A stretch of 64,000 nt of DNA, taken from Pediococcus pentosaceus. GTDB taxonomy: Bacteria; Bacillota; Bacilli; Lactobacillales; Lactobacillaceae. Below are positions 37,118 to 46,458 of this stretch, piece after piece. Location of the stretch: positions 1-64,000 of the forward strand of contig NZ_JQBF01000006.1 in assembly GCF_001437285.1 (NCBI RefSeq). The letters are read 5' to 3'. The notes beneath the pieces are model-generated. The model was not told the DNA's origin. It made no database searches and saw only the letters and a program-made list of their open reading frames with translations. Position 1 is the stretch's first letter. Each line of letters begins with the position of its first letter. Position numbers and translations under genes: made by a program.

Positions 37118-38131
37118 AGGTAAAGTTTCTCTAAAAATAATGGGGCATTCAAAACGTTTATTTAAAGGCGTATTAGTTGAGGATCCCTTATTTAGTAATC
37201 TATTTAAGGTTGCTACTCCTAGGGTTGTCATTTCAGCGATAGGACTATGAATCGTGGTTAAAGCTGGAATACTAAACGCTGCCATTTTTGTGTCATCAAA
37301 TCCAGAAATTCTAATTCTTTTCGCTAAATTTGAGGCTTCGTTAATAGCCTTTAGAGCGCCGATAGCCATATCGTCATTTTCGATAAATACATAGTCGGGA
37401 AGATTATCTAAATCTTGTAGAAGAGTTTTCATAGCGAGATAACCACCTTCGGATGAATAATCTCCCTTTAATGGTAAATGGCGATATAGCGGGCGGTGTG
37501 GGTATTTATTTGTCCAAAAAGAAAGGGCATCGAGATACCCCTGAGAACGTTCATGAGTGGAATTATAGTCTGATTTTCCTTGTATTATACCAACATTACG
37601 CGAGCCCGAATTTAATGCGTGTAGTGTGATTTTTCGAGATGCTTCATAATTATCCAACCAATAATTATATATATTTCTATTTTTTATATGCCGGTTGAGC
37701 ACTACCACTGGAATATTTTCTGATATCAACTTATCAATAAATATTTGATCTTTTTTAGATTGACTAACTACAATTACTCCATCAAAGACACCTAATTCAT
37801 CAGTTGAAGAAATAGAATTGATTGATAAGAAATAATTTTCTGGTAGTTGCGAGCGAATGTTTAAAATTATACTAGTTAGAAATAGGGCGGAGGTACCATT
37901 TTGAAGATCGGTAAAAAATAAACCAATGGTATAGGTGCGCCCTTGATTTAACCCTCGAGCATTTTGATTAGGGACATAATTTAATTTATGAGCAGTCTGT
38001 AGAATTTTCTTACGAGTTGATATTTTAACTTTAGGACTATTGTTTAAAGCTCTTGAAACGGTAGTGTGCGATATTCCAAGTGCATTGGCAATATCAAAAA
38101 TAGTAGCTCTTTTTTGGGGTTCATTTGACAT
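37109..38131 (-). CDS. LacI-family transcriptional regulator, sugar-acid cluster
   Basis: A 340-residue repressor with a LacI HTH (residues about 9-35: ATIFDIANALGISHTTVSRALN) and a periplasmic-binding-protein effector domain (YTIGLFFTDLQNG, FDGVIVVSQS, SGFDDTKMAAFSIPALTTI). It is convergent with uxaC and 45 bp upstream of, and codirectional with, nothing else; the GntR gene lies behind it on the same strand. LacI proteins bind sites with a central CG, so the AT-centred palindrome of this region is not its expected target. TGAAAACGTTTTCT at 32450 is a better candidate. Effector unknown. Confidence 0.85.
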   Translation of the reverse strand: MSNEPQKRATIFDIANALGISHTTVSRALNNSPKVKISTRKKILQTAHKLNYVPNQNARGLNQGRTYTIGLFFTDLQNGTSALFLTSIILNIRSQLPENYFLSINSISSTDELGVFDGVIVVSQSKKDQIFIDKLISENIPVVVLNRHIKNRNIYNYWLDNYEASRKITLHALNSGSRNVGIIQGKSDYNSTHERSQGYLDALSFWTNKYPHRPLYRHLPLKGDYSSEGGYLAMKTLLQDLDNLPDYVFIENDDMAIGALKAINEASNLAKRIRISGFDDTKMAAFSIPALTTIHSPIAEMTTLGVATLNRLLNKGSSTNTPLNKRFECPIIFRETLPKK

Positions 38132-38176
38132 GTTATGCTCCGTGAAAACTAGTAAAGTATATTGAAACTTATTTTA

Positions 38177-38854
38177 TTAGTTCTCTTCCTTAATGATATT
38201 TTGAAAATAATCGGGATAAGCATTTACAACGTTTTGTTTCTCTTCCAACATTAAGTGTAAATGTTCTTTCATTAAATAAGATAATTCATCGACGTCTTTA
38301 TTTGCGACAGCATTGAAGATAGCTTGATGCTGGTTTAACAAAGTCTTCCAATCAAGATCAGCTTCTTTTAGGCGTAAGCGACGGAAGCGATTTAATTGGG
38401 TATTGTTTCCTAAAAGCCAGTCCCATACCATCTCCTTATTAGTAACGGTGTAAAATTTTTGATGAAATTCTTGGTCAAGATCGAAGAATTTATCGGGATC
38501 AGAGTTTTGAGCACTTGTTAACTGGTGTTCCAAGTTTTGTTTAAGGGCGTTAAGTGATTCTTCTGAAATATTAGTGACAGCATTCACCATAATATTTGGT
38601 TCAATGCATTCACGGACAAAACGCCCTTCAATCGCCGCACGCATATCAATTTGAGTAATATAAGTTCCACTTTGTGGTACCACTTCAATTAAACCTTCGC
38701 GTTCGATACGAATTAAGGCTTCTCTTACGGGAGTTCTCCCTAAATTTAATTCAGTTGAAATAGTTTTTTCAGATATTTTTTGTTTTGGTACATATTCAAA
38801 ATGGATGATACGATACTTGATTTGGTTATAAGCATTATCACGCATGTTATCCAT
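38177..38854 (-). CDS. GntR/FadR-type regulator, candidate master of the sugar-acid regulon
   Basis: A 225-residue protein with an N-terminal GntR winged helix (TELNLGRTPVREALIRIEREGLIEVVPQSGTYIT) and an FCD ligand domain with probable metal residues in DLDQEFHQ, LNQHQAIF and MKEHLHLM. FCD regulators usually sense organic or sugar acids and bind short AT-rich palindromes. It lies divergent from gluconokinase, whose promoter carries two copies of ACTGATATATCAGT-like sites, so it is the best candidate for the protein that binds them at six promoters. GGGGGT precedes the ATG. The effector could be gluconate, mannonate, fructuronate or a phosphate ester. Confidence 0.88.
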   Translation of the reverse strand: MDNMRDNAYNQIKYRIIHFEYVPKQKISEKTISTELNLGRTPVREALIRIEREGLIEVVPQSGTYITQIDMRAAIEGRFVRECIEPNIMVNAVTNISEESLNALKQNLEHQLTSAQNSDPDKFFDLDQEFHQKFYTVTNKEMVWDWLLGNNTQLNRFRRLRLKEADLDWKTLLNQHQAIFNAVANKDVDELSYLMKEHLHLMLEEKQNVVNAYPDYFQNIIKEEN

Positions 38855-38985
38855 ACAGCAGTTACCCCCAGGACAATTTTTATTACACTAATTTTAGCAT
38901 AAGCCTAAATTTATAGGTGGATTTATAAAAAAATTGATTAATTATAAATGATTATTTCACAACGCTTTTGCTGTTATGACAACCA

Positions 38986-39040
38986 TGAAAGCGCTTGACA
39001 CACTGATGTATCAGGTTTAAAATGTAACTAACATATCAGT
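38986..39040 (+). promoter_or_regulatory. gntK promoter with two sugar-acid palindromes
   Basis: TTGACA (38995-39000) and TAAAAT (39018-39023) are exactly 17 bp apart. ACTGATGTATCAGG (39002-39015) fills the spacer and ACTAACATATCAGT (39027-39040) covers the start region; each matches 12 of 14 positions. A weaker cre-like TGAAAGCGCTTGAC (38986-38999) overlaps the -35. Confidence 0.75.
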
Positions 39041-39060
39041 TTTTGCAGGGGTGGTTTTTT

Positions 39061-40608
39061 ATGGATTATATTATCGGAATCGATGTTGGAACAACTAGTA
39101 CAAAGGCTTTGCTTTACGATTTGAATGGAAAAATATATGGAAAATCAAATAAAGGGTACAAACTGTATCAAACCTTACCTGATATGGCTGAAGAAGATCC
39201 AGAAGATATATTTAATGCAACATTGCAAGCCATTCAAGAAGTGATTGCGAAGGCCAATCTTGAAGATGGAAGGGTGGTGGCAATTTCTTGGTCAGCTCAG
39301 CAACATAGTTTGATAGCACTAGATGATAATTTTAATCCATTAACTAGAACATTTACATGGGCAGATAATCGTCCGGAAAAATATGTGGCTGAGTATAAGC
39401 AAAATGGCAAAGGGATGGAAATGTACAGAAGAACAGGCTTACCAATCCATCCTATGGGACCAGTATATAAATTGTTGTGGTTAAAGAATGAGCGGGCGGA
39501 TATTTTTAATAAGACAGCTTATTGGGTTGGAATCAAAGAATATATTATTTGGAGGTATACTAATGAATTAAAAGAAGAAATATCTATGGCAGCGGCGACA
39601 GGATTATTAAATATTAAGTCGCTTAAATGGGATGATGAAATTCTTCGTGAAGTTGGAATCACTAAGAATCAATTGCCAGAGCTGGTTCAACCAACCTATA
39701 AAATTAAAGGTATACGACCAGAGTACGCTAAGGTTATGGGGTTGGATGAGGATGTTTACTTTGTCATGGGTGCCACGGATGGTGCGCTCTCAACGATTGG
39801 GGTTGGGGCGATTAAACCGGGTGTGTTAGCTATTAATATTGGAACGTCGGCAGCTGTTCGTAGCTTTTCGGATAAACCGGCAATTGATCCTAAGGGTAGA
39901 CTATATTGCTACCCAATAATGGAAGGTAAATACTTAATTGGAGGGCCAATTAATAATGGTGGAATTATTTTTAGTTGGGCACATGACGCACTATTTGGAG
40001 CGGAAAAAGAGACAGCCAAATTATTGAAGATGGACTCTTTTGATATGTTAACTGAGATTGCTAAAAAGGTTCCTGCTGGATCAGACGGCCTAATTTTCCA
40101 TCCGTACTTAGGAGGCGAAAGAGCGCCATTATGGGATGCTAATGCTAGAGGGTCGTTTTTCGGGCTTAATCGTTCACATACTAGAGCTCATATGATTAGA
40201 TCCGTTCTGGAAGGTATTGTATTTAATTTGTATTCAGTAACAATTGCGTTAAAAGAATTTACAGGCGAACCTAAGGAAATTCTAGCTGCGGGTGGGTTTG
40301 TACAATCTTCATTAGGGCGACAAATGTTAGCAGACGTGTATGAACATGATGTAGTAATTCCAGAGTCATATGAAAGTGGAAGTTTAGCAGCCATGTTTTT
40401 GGCTAAGATGAGCCTTGGTTTAGAAAATAAGTTAGAAGATATTAGTAAATATATTGGATCTGAAAAAAGATATACGCCAGATGAAACGGTGTATGAAAAG
40501 TACCGTAAGTTGATTCCAATCTATATTCGGTTGAGTAGAGAGTTATCGAGCGAATATAAAAGTATTGCAGATTATCAAAGAGAATTTGCTAATACTGAGA
40601 AAGAATAG
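39061..40608 (+). CDS. gntK: Gluconokinase (FGGY family)
   Basis: It phosphorylates D-gluconate, or a close aldonate, at C6 with ATP. The 515-residue protein closely follows Bacillus GntK: IIGIDVGTTSTKALLYD, TWADNRPEKY, RTGLPIHPMGPVYKLLWLKNE, GIKEYIIWRYTNE, IGGPINNGGIIFSWAHD, FHPYLGGERAPLWDANARGSFFGL and ESYESGSLAAMFLA. ATG 39061 has AGGGGTGG upstream. It is alone behind a promoter with two regulon palindromes, and convergent with gnd. No gluconate permease (GntP) is in the window, so the acid may come from inside the cell, for instance from uronate metabolism. Confidence 0.9.
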   Translation: MDYIIGIDVGTTSTKALLYDLNGKIYGKSNKGYKLYQTLPDMAEEDPEDIFNATLQAIQEVIAKANLEDGRVVAISWSAQQHSLIALDDNFNPLTRTFTWADNRPEKYVAEYKQNGKGMEMYRRTGLPIHPMGPVYKLLWLKNERADIFNKTAYWVGIKEYIIWRYTNELKEEISMAAATGLLNIKSLKWDDEILREVGITKNQLPELVQPTYKIKGIRPEYAKVMGLDEDVYFVMGATDGALSTIGVGAIKPGVLAINIGTSAAVRSFSDKPAIDPKGRLYCYPIMEGKYLIGGPINNGGIIFSWAHDALFGAEKETAKLLKMDSFDMLTEIAKKVPAGSDGLIFHPYLGGERAPLWDANARGSFFGLNRSHTRAHMIRSVLEGIVFNLYSVTIALKEFTGEPKEILAAGGFVQSSLGRQMLADVYEHDVVIPESYESGSLAAMFLAKMSLGLENKLEDISKYIGSEKRYTPDETVYEKYRKLIPIYIRLSRELSSEYKSIADYQREFANTEKE

Positions 40609-40612
40609 ATAT

Positions 40613-40647
40613 AAAAAGCCTTCAAATGAGTGATTTGAAGGCTTTTT
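40613..40647 (+). terminator. Terminator of gntK
   Basis: A perfect 15-bp stem (AAAAAGCCTTCAAAT with ATTTGAAGGCTTTTT) lies directly after the stop codon. Confidence 0.92.
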
Positions 40648-40663
40648 ATATTGATGTTTTATT

Positions 40664-40702
40664 GAAAAAAGTTCGATACTCCAATAAGCTAAGTATCGAA
40701 CC
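40664..40702 (-). terminator. Terminator of gnd
   Basis: GTTCGATACT (40671-40680) and AGTATCGAAC (40692-40701) pair perfectly, and on the minus strand the stem is followed by TTTTTT. Confidence 0.88.
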
Positions 40703-40723
40703 TTCTTTCAATATTTGATTATT

Positions 40724-41623
40724 CTAATTCTTATCCATGGCATGACCACCAAAGCCATTACGTAAAGCCGAAACAACCTTGCCGTTAAATGTGTCATCTT
40801 GCATCGAACGATAGCGAGTCATAACGGAAGCTGCAATTACTGGTGTTGGAACACCATGGTCCAACGCATCTTCAACGGTCCATTGACCTTCACCATTAGA
40901 GTGCATACGGCCCTTAATCTTATCTAAATTAGGGTCTTTTTTGAAGGCATCTTCAGCTAATTCCATGAGCCAACTACGAACCACTGAGCCGTTATTCCAA
41001 ACTTTAGCAACTGCCTCATTGTCATATTCAAAATCAGAAGCTTGAAGAACTTCAAATCCTTCACCAATTGCCTCCATCATTCCGTATTCAATCCCGTTAT
41101 GAACCATCTTCAAGTAGTGACCGGATCCGGCTTTACCAGTGTATAAATAACCATCTTTTTGGGAGATATCTTCAAATAGAGGACGAATAGTTTCAAAAAT
41201 TTCAGGTTCATCTCCGCCAATCATAAAGTTTCCACCATTTAAAGCGCCACGCCAACCGCCTGAAGAACCACAGTCGAAGTAGTGGATACCTTTTTCAGTA
41301 AGTAAGCGATTGTGACGAAGTGAATCTTTCCAGAAGGTATTGCCTCCGTCAATAACAATATCATCTTTATTTAAAACATGAGACAATTCTTCAATGGTAT
41401 TATCAGTGGGTTTACCAGCAGGAACCATTACCCAAACAATTTTAGGACTTGGTAACTGATGAGCCATCTCCTCAAGTGAAGTTGAAGAAGATGCGCCAAG
41501 ACTAGCCGCCTTTTTAACTAAGTCTTGATTTAAATCAAAACCAACGACTTCATTTTGGTGACGTAACATATTCTGCGCGAGATTAATTCCCATTTTTCCT
41601 AATCCGATTAAACCTAGTTTCAT
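40724..41623 (-). CDS. gnd: 6-phosphogluconate dehydrogenase, short NAD-type
   Basis: It oxidatively decarboxylates 6-phosphogluconate to ribulose 5-phosphate. At 299 residues it belongs to the short GntZ/YqeC branch, commonly NAD-linked, rather than the 470-residue housekeeping Gnd. Seen are KLGLIGLGKMGINLAQNM (cofactor), VMVPAGKPTD, DGGNTFWKDS, FDCGSSGGWRGALNGGNFMIGG (substrate signature), and KMVHNGIEYGMMEAIGEGFEVL with catalytic Lys and Asn. Its promoter has a perfect regulon palindrome and a perfect cre match, so it is specific to induced sugar-acid catabolism. Because C2 chirality is lost in the reaction, 6-phosphomannonate could in principle also be a substrate. Confidence 0.92.
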   Translation of the reverse strand: MKLGLIGLGKMGINLAQNMLRHQNEVVGFDLNQDLVKKAASLGASSSTSLEEMAHQLPSPKIVWVMVPAGKPTDNTIEELSHVLNKDDIVIDGGNTFWKDSLRHNRLLTEKGIHYFDCGSSGGWRGALNGGNFMIGGDEPEIFETIRPLFEDISQKDGYLYTGKAGSGHYLKMVHNGIEYGMMEAIGEGFEVLQASDFEYDNEAVAKVWNNGSVVRSWLMELAEDAFKKDPNLDKIKGRMHSNGEGQWTVEDALDHGVPTPVIAASVMTRYRSMQDDTFNGKVVSALRNGFGGHAMDKN

Positions 41624-41646
41624 AATTAAATAACCTCCAATTTAAA

Positions 41647-41699
41647 ACTGATATATCAGTATTTGTATTAATGATACCGTTTTCAGGTGAAGCTGTCAA
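41647..41699 (-). promoter_or_regulatory. gnd promoter with perfect palindrome and perfect cre
   Basis: On the minus strand TTGACA (41694-41699) and TATCAT (41671-41676) are 17 bp apart. TGAAAACGGTATCA (41672-41685) fits the cre consensus at all 14 positions. ACTGATATATCAGT (41647-41660) is a perfect 14-bp palindrome just downstream of the -10 box. The rest of 41624-41944 shows only AT-rich DNA with no gene. Confidence 0.8.
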
Positions 41700-41923
41700 G
41701 ATTAGGTAATGATTTTCGCTTATTTAACCACGATTGATATATTACTTTTGAATTTTCAATATTTGTAATTTATTTTATGAGGCTTAAACTACTTTTTTGT
41801 AGGAAACGTTGTTGTTTGTTGTCGCCAATTCCAATATTTAATGATAAAGTTTTACATGAGTGCTATCACGATTGTGTGCCAGTCGAGGTACATTAATAGA
41901 AAAATGAATTTATGCACAATTAA

Positions 41924-42940
<1,017 letters not shown>

Positions 42941-42953
42941 AATAGAAGTGAAT

Positions 42954-43000
42954 GACTCATAGTGGTCGGATTAAATTATCCAACCACTATGAGTCTTTTT
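42954..43000 (+). terminator. Terminator of the LacI/GalR-type gene
   Basis: A 13-bp perfect stem, GACTCATAGTGGT with ACCACTATGAGTC, is followed by TTTTT. Confidence 0.92.
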
Positions 43001-43040
43001 ATTTTAACTAAAATGTTTACTCAACCTCATCCAAATTTGG

Positions 43041-43065
43041 TATACTAAAAATGAAAGCGGTTTAA
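43041..43065 (+). promoter_or_regulatory. galM promoter -10 and LacI/CcpA-like operator
   Basis: TATACT (43041-43046) is a good -10; the -35 is poor. TGAAAGCGGTTTAA (43052-43065) matches 13 of 14 cre positions and may be bound by CcpA or by the upstream LacI/GalR protein. Confidence 0.5.
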
Positions 43066-43087
43066 TTAATACGGAGGTGTCATAATA

Positions 43088-44116
43088 TTGGAAACTAAAA
43101 AAGAAGTATTTGATCAAATAGATGGTCAGGATGTCATACGTTATACATTGGTTAATGACCAACAAACTAGAATTTCAGTTTTAAGCTATGGAGGAACATG
43201 GCAAGAATTCGTAGTTAATGAGGATGGGGTGGAACACTCATTAATTTGGGGACTTGATAGCATGGCTGATTATCAACGCGTAGGCTATTGCCTTTGTCAA
43301 TCAATTGGGCGAGTTGCTGGACGAATCGGCGGAGCTAAATTTAAGATTGATGATCAAGAATACCAAGTTGAGATGAACGAACAAACTCATTCATTGCACG
43401 GTGGTGACCACGGTTTTAATACCTTAAATTTCGATGGTAAATTTAGTGAAGATGATGATCAAGTTAGCGTGATTTTATCGAAACATATTAAGGCGAGTGA
43501 TGATAATTACCCTGGAAACCTTGATGTAGAAATTAAATTTACCCTAGACAATCAAAATCAAGTTTCGATTTCATTTACGGGTGATACGGACGCTGCGACG
43601 CTCTTTAACCCAACGAATCATGTTTATTGGAATACAACGGATGATCGAACAAGTTTGGCTAAACAATGGTTGCAAATTAGCAGTACAGCTCACCTTGAAT
43701 TCGATGAAGAAAAAGTTCCCACTGGCAAGAAGCTTTCGGTTAAAGCAACCGCCTATGATTTTAATCAAGAACAACCTATTGAGGACGCCTTGAAACAGTT
43801 AAACGCTGAAAATGGTGGGATTGAATTTGATGATGCTTACGAAGTTAATCCGAGTGAAACTACTCCTATTGCAATGGTAGGTGATACTGATGGTAAACGT
43901 CGAGTAAAGCTTTATTCAGATCGCAACGGACTAGTTGTATTCACGGCGAACCCATTTGATTCTGACCAAGAAGCAGCTCATGAGTACAATGCTTTAGCTA
44001 CTGAGGCACAAACATTACCTGATGCAATCAATCATTCTGATTTTGGTGATATTGTTTTACGTCCAGGTAAGCCAGTTACAAATACTATTCGTTATCAATA
44101 TGAACGTTTAAACTAA
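43088..44116 (+). CDS. galM: Aldose 1-epimerase (galactose mutarotase)
   Basis: It interconverts alpha and beta anomers of galactose, supplying the alpha form to GalK after lactose cleavage. The 342-residue protein has VLSYGGTWQEF, QSIGRVAGRIGGA, NEQTHSLHGGDHGFNTLNF with the catalytic His region, NPTNHVYWNTT with the second His, and the late ATEAQTLPDAINHSDFGDIVLRPGK with the catalytic Glu. Translation seems to start at TTG 43088, behind GGAGGTG at good spacing; no ATG is suitably placed. A second, partial mutarotase lies at the right edge of the window. Confidence 0.93.
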   Translation: METKKEVFDQIDGQDVIRYTLVNDQQTRISVLSYGGTWQEFVVNEDGVEHSLIWGLDSMADYQRVGYCLCQSIGRVAGRIGGAKFKIDDQEYQVEMNEQTHSLHGGDHGFNTLNFDGKFSEDDDQVSVILSKHIKASDDNYPGNLDVEIKFTLDNQNQVSISFTGDTDAATLFNPTNHVYWNTTDDRTSLAKQWLQISSTAHLEFDEEKVPTGKKLSVKATAYDFNQEQPIEDALKQLNAENGGIEFDDAYEVNPSETTPIAMVGDTDGKRRVKLYSDRNGLVVFTANPFDSDQEAAHEYNALATEAQTLPDAINHSDFGDIVLRPGKPVTNTIRYQYERLN

Positions 44117-44125
44117 ATCTAAATT

Positions 44126-44156
44126 AAGCGTGAGGTGTAAAAACCGAGCGCTTTTT
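44126..44156 (+). terminator. Probable terminator of galM
   Basis: AAGCG pairs with CGCTT and GGT with ACC around an internal 2x2 loop, followed by TTTTT. Confidence 0.55.
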
Positions 44157-44341
44157 AAATGGTTAAATAATTTAATAAAGTAGGTAGTAAAACTACATCG
44201 AGTGGCCTAAAACACCAAAACTAGAATTAAAAAAAGATTGGAATAGCGGTTTATGGGCAACGATAAGTTGGTCTGGGAAGCGGACTGAGTCGTTTAAATA
44301 CTAATTTACTAAAATAATTAAGCAAATTTTACTAAAAAACA

Positions 44342-44370
44342 TTGACATCCTCTCTGAAAACGATTACATT
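44342..44370 (+). promoter_or_regulatory. lacS promoter with perfect cre box
   Basis: TTGACA (44342-44347) and TACATT (44365-44370) are 17 bp apart. TGAAAACGATTACA (44355-44368) fits the cre consensus at all 14 positions and covers most of the -10 box, so glucose repression of lactose uptake should be strong. Confidence 0.8.
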
Positions 44371-44407
44371 TAGTGCATAGATAATTAAAGGAGATGTGGT
44401 ATAGATT

Positions 44408-46351
44408 ATGGATGCAGAAGTTAAACAAAGCAAAAGTCGTAAAATCACTTCGCGACTAGCTTACTCATTTGGTGCATTTGGTCATGATGCGTTTTATGCA
44501 ACATTATCGACCTATTTTATTATGTTCGTGACTTCCCATTTATTTGATAAGAGTAGTGGGGCTCAAGGAACTAAAATGATCGCGTACATTACGATGATCA
44601 TTGCAGCATTACGTTTCGTAGAACTTGCAATTGATCCACTAATTGGTAACGCGATTGATAATACCAATTCACGCTGGGGTCATTTCAAGCCTTGGATTGT
44701 TACTGGTGGAACGATTGGTTCAGTTGTTTTAGCACTTTTATTTACCAGTTTAGGTGGTTTAAATACATCTAACCCAATTTTATACTTAATTGTTTTTGCT
44801 ATTTTATATATTACAATGGATATTTTCTATTCATTTAAAGATGTTGGGTTCTGGTCAATGATTCCTGCGATTTCATTTGATTCAGCAGAACGTGAAAAAA
44901 CAGCTACCTATGCTCGGGTTGGTTCTAATATTGGACAAAATATCGTTGGTGTAGTCGTTATGCCAATCGTTTTGATGTTTTCAACCAAGGCGAACAGCGG
45001 ACAAGGTGATAATCGTGGTTGGATGGCCTTCGGGATTATCATCGCTGCGGTTGCTTTGATTTCAGCTTTAGCTGTAGCAATGGGAACTAAGGAAAATGAT
45101 TCTGAATTACGTAAAAATACTGAAAAAACAACTTTCAAACAAGTTTTCAAAGTATTGGCTCGTAACGACCAATTAATGTGGTTATCTTTGACTTACGGAA
45201 TTTACACGGCCGGTATGGCAATTACTAACTCACTTGAACTTTACTACTTCACTTACATTTTAGGTGATGCTTCGAAATTTACATTACTTGGTTCATTAAA
45301 TGCCATCATTGGGGTGTTCGCCGTATTGGCCTTCCCACCATTGGCAAAGAAGTTTAGCCGTCGTAAAGTATTCTTCTTAGCTATTTCAGTCATGATCATT
45401 GCTTTGATTATGTTTGCACTTGCCGGACAATCATTACCAATGATCTTAACTTCTGCCGTACTATTCTACATTCCACAACCACTTATCTTCTTAGTTGTTT
45501 TGATGGTTTTAAGTGATTCTGTTGAATATGGACAATTGAAATTCGGTCACCGTGACGAATCATTAACTCTATCTGTTCGTCCTTTGCTTGATAAATTAGG
45601 TGGAGCTATTTCAAACGGTGTAGTTGGTTTAACTGCCGTTTGGGCTGGCATGACCGCTGGAGCAACTGCTGGGGACGTAACTTCCCACGGACAAGCTATT
45701 TTCAAATTGATGATGTTTGGTGTTCCAGCAGCTATGATTTTAATTGGAGCCTTCATCTTCTTCAAGAAGGTTAAATTGGACGAAAAAATGCATGCTGAAA
45801 TCGTTGACGAGCTTGAAAAAACTTGGTCAACACATTTGGAAACAGATGAAACACCTGCAGAAATTGAAAAAGAGGACGGAATTACAACTCTTTACCGTAA
45901 TCCGGTTTCAGGAAAATTAATCAGTTTAGACACCGTTGCAGATGAGACATTTGCGAGTGGAAGTATGGGTAAAGGATTTGCAATTAAACCTACCGATGGT
46001 CAAGTTTTAGCTCCATTTGATGGTGAAGTTGTAGCAACTTTCCCAACTCGCCATGCGATTGGACTTCGTTCTGACACAGGCGTCTTAACCTTGATTCATA
46101 TCGGAATTGGTACCGTTGAAATGCGTGGTACGGGATTTGTTCAATATGTTGAAAAAGGCGATCACGTTAAACAAGGACAAGAATTAATTGAATTCTGGCA
46201 GCCAGCAATTAAAAAAGCAGGCCTTGATGATACTGTAATGGTAGTTATTACCAACAAGGATATGCCTGAATTTGATTATCTCAAAGAGCTGGGTGAAGAC
46301 GTTAAGGATAGCGAAGATGTATTGAAGTTATCCAATACATTACCTAACTAA
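44408..46351 (+). CDS. lacS: Lactose permease with fused PTS EIIA domain
   Basis: This is a galactoside symporter or lactose/galactose exchanger. The 647-residue protein has an N-terminal GPH domain of 12 helices (LAYSFGAFGHDAFYATLSTYFIMF, ELAIDPLIGNAIDN, SVEYGQLKFGHRDESLTLS) up to about residue 460, a charged linker, and a C-terminal EIIA-glucose-like domain (GFAIKPTDGQVLAPFDGEV). The phosphorylatable His564 sits in LTLIHIGIGTV, so HPr-dependent phosphorylation can tune transport. Length is normal for LacS. It lies between galM and convergent lacLM. AAAGGAG is close to the ATG. Confidence 0.95.
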   Translation: MDAEVKQSKSRKITSRLAYSFGAFGHDAFYATLSTYFIMFVTSHLFDKSSGAQGTKMIAYITMIIAALRFVELAIDPLIGNAIDNTNSRWGHFKPWIVTGGTIGSVVLALLFTSLGGLNTSNPILYLIVFAILYITMDIFYSFKDVGFWSMIPAISFDSAEREKTATYARVGSNIGQNIVGVVVMPIVLMFSTKANSGQGDNRGWMAFGIIIAAVALISALAVAMGTKENDSELRKNTEKTTFKQVFKVLARNDQLMWLSLTYGIYTAGMAITNSLELYYFTYILGDASKFTLLGSLNAIIGVFAVLAFPPLAKKFSRRKVFFLAISVMIIALIMFALAGQSLPMILTSAVLFYIPQPLIFLVVLMVLSDSVEYGQLKFGHRDESLTLSVRPLLDKLGGAISNGVVGLTAVWAGMTAGATAGDVTSHGQAIFKLMMFGVPAAMILIGAFIFFKKVKLDEKMHAEIVDELEKTWSTHLETDETPAEIEKEDGITTLYRNPVSGKLISLDTVADETFASGSMGKGFAIKPTDGQVLAPFDGEVVATFPTRHAIGLRSDTGVLTLIHIGIGTVEMRGTGFVQYVEKGDHVKQGQELIEFWQPAIKKAGLDDTVMVVITNKDMPEFDYLKELGEDVKDSEDVLKLSNTLPN

Positions 46352-46365
46352 AGTTGGATTTTAAA

Positions 46366-46404
46366 AGGACAATCAATGATTTATTCATTGATTGTTCTTT
46401 TTTT
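46366..46404 (+). terminator. Terminator of lacS
   Basis: AGGACAATCAATGA pairs with TCATTGATTGTTCT and a run of seven T follows. Confidence 0.9.
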
Positions 46405-46410
46405 GCATAT

Positions 46411-46457
46411 TAAAAGCCGATGTTGGAGAATTTAAATCTTTCCAGCATCGGCTTTAT
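46411..46457 (-). terminator. Terminator of lacLM
   Basis: TAAAAGCCGATGTTGGA and TCCAGCATCGGCTTTA form a 16-bp stem with one G-U pair; read on the minus strand it is followed by TTTTAATATG. Confidence 0.75.
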
Positions 46458-46458
46458 T

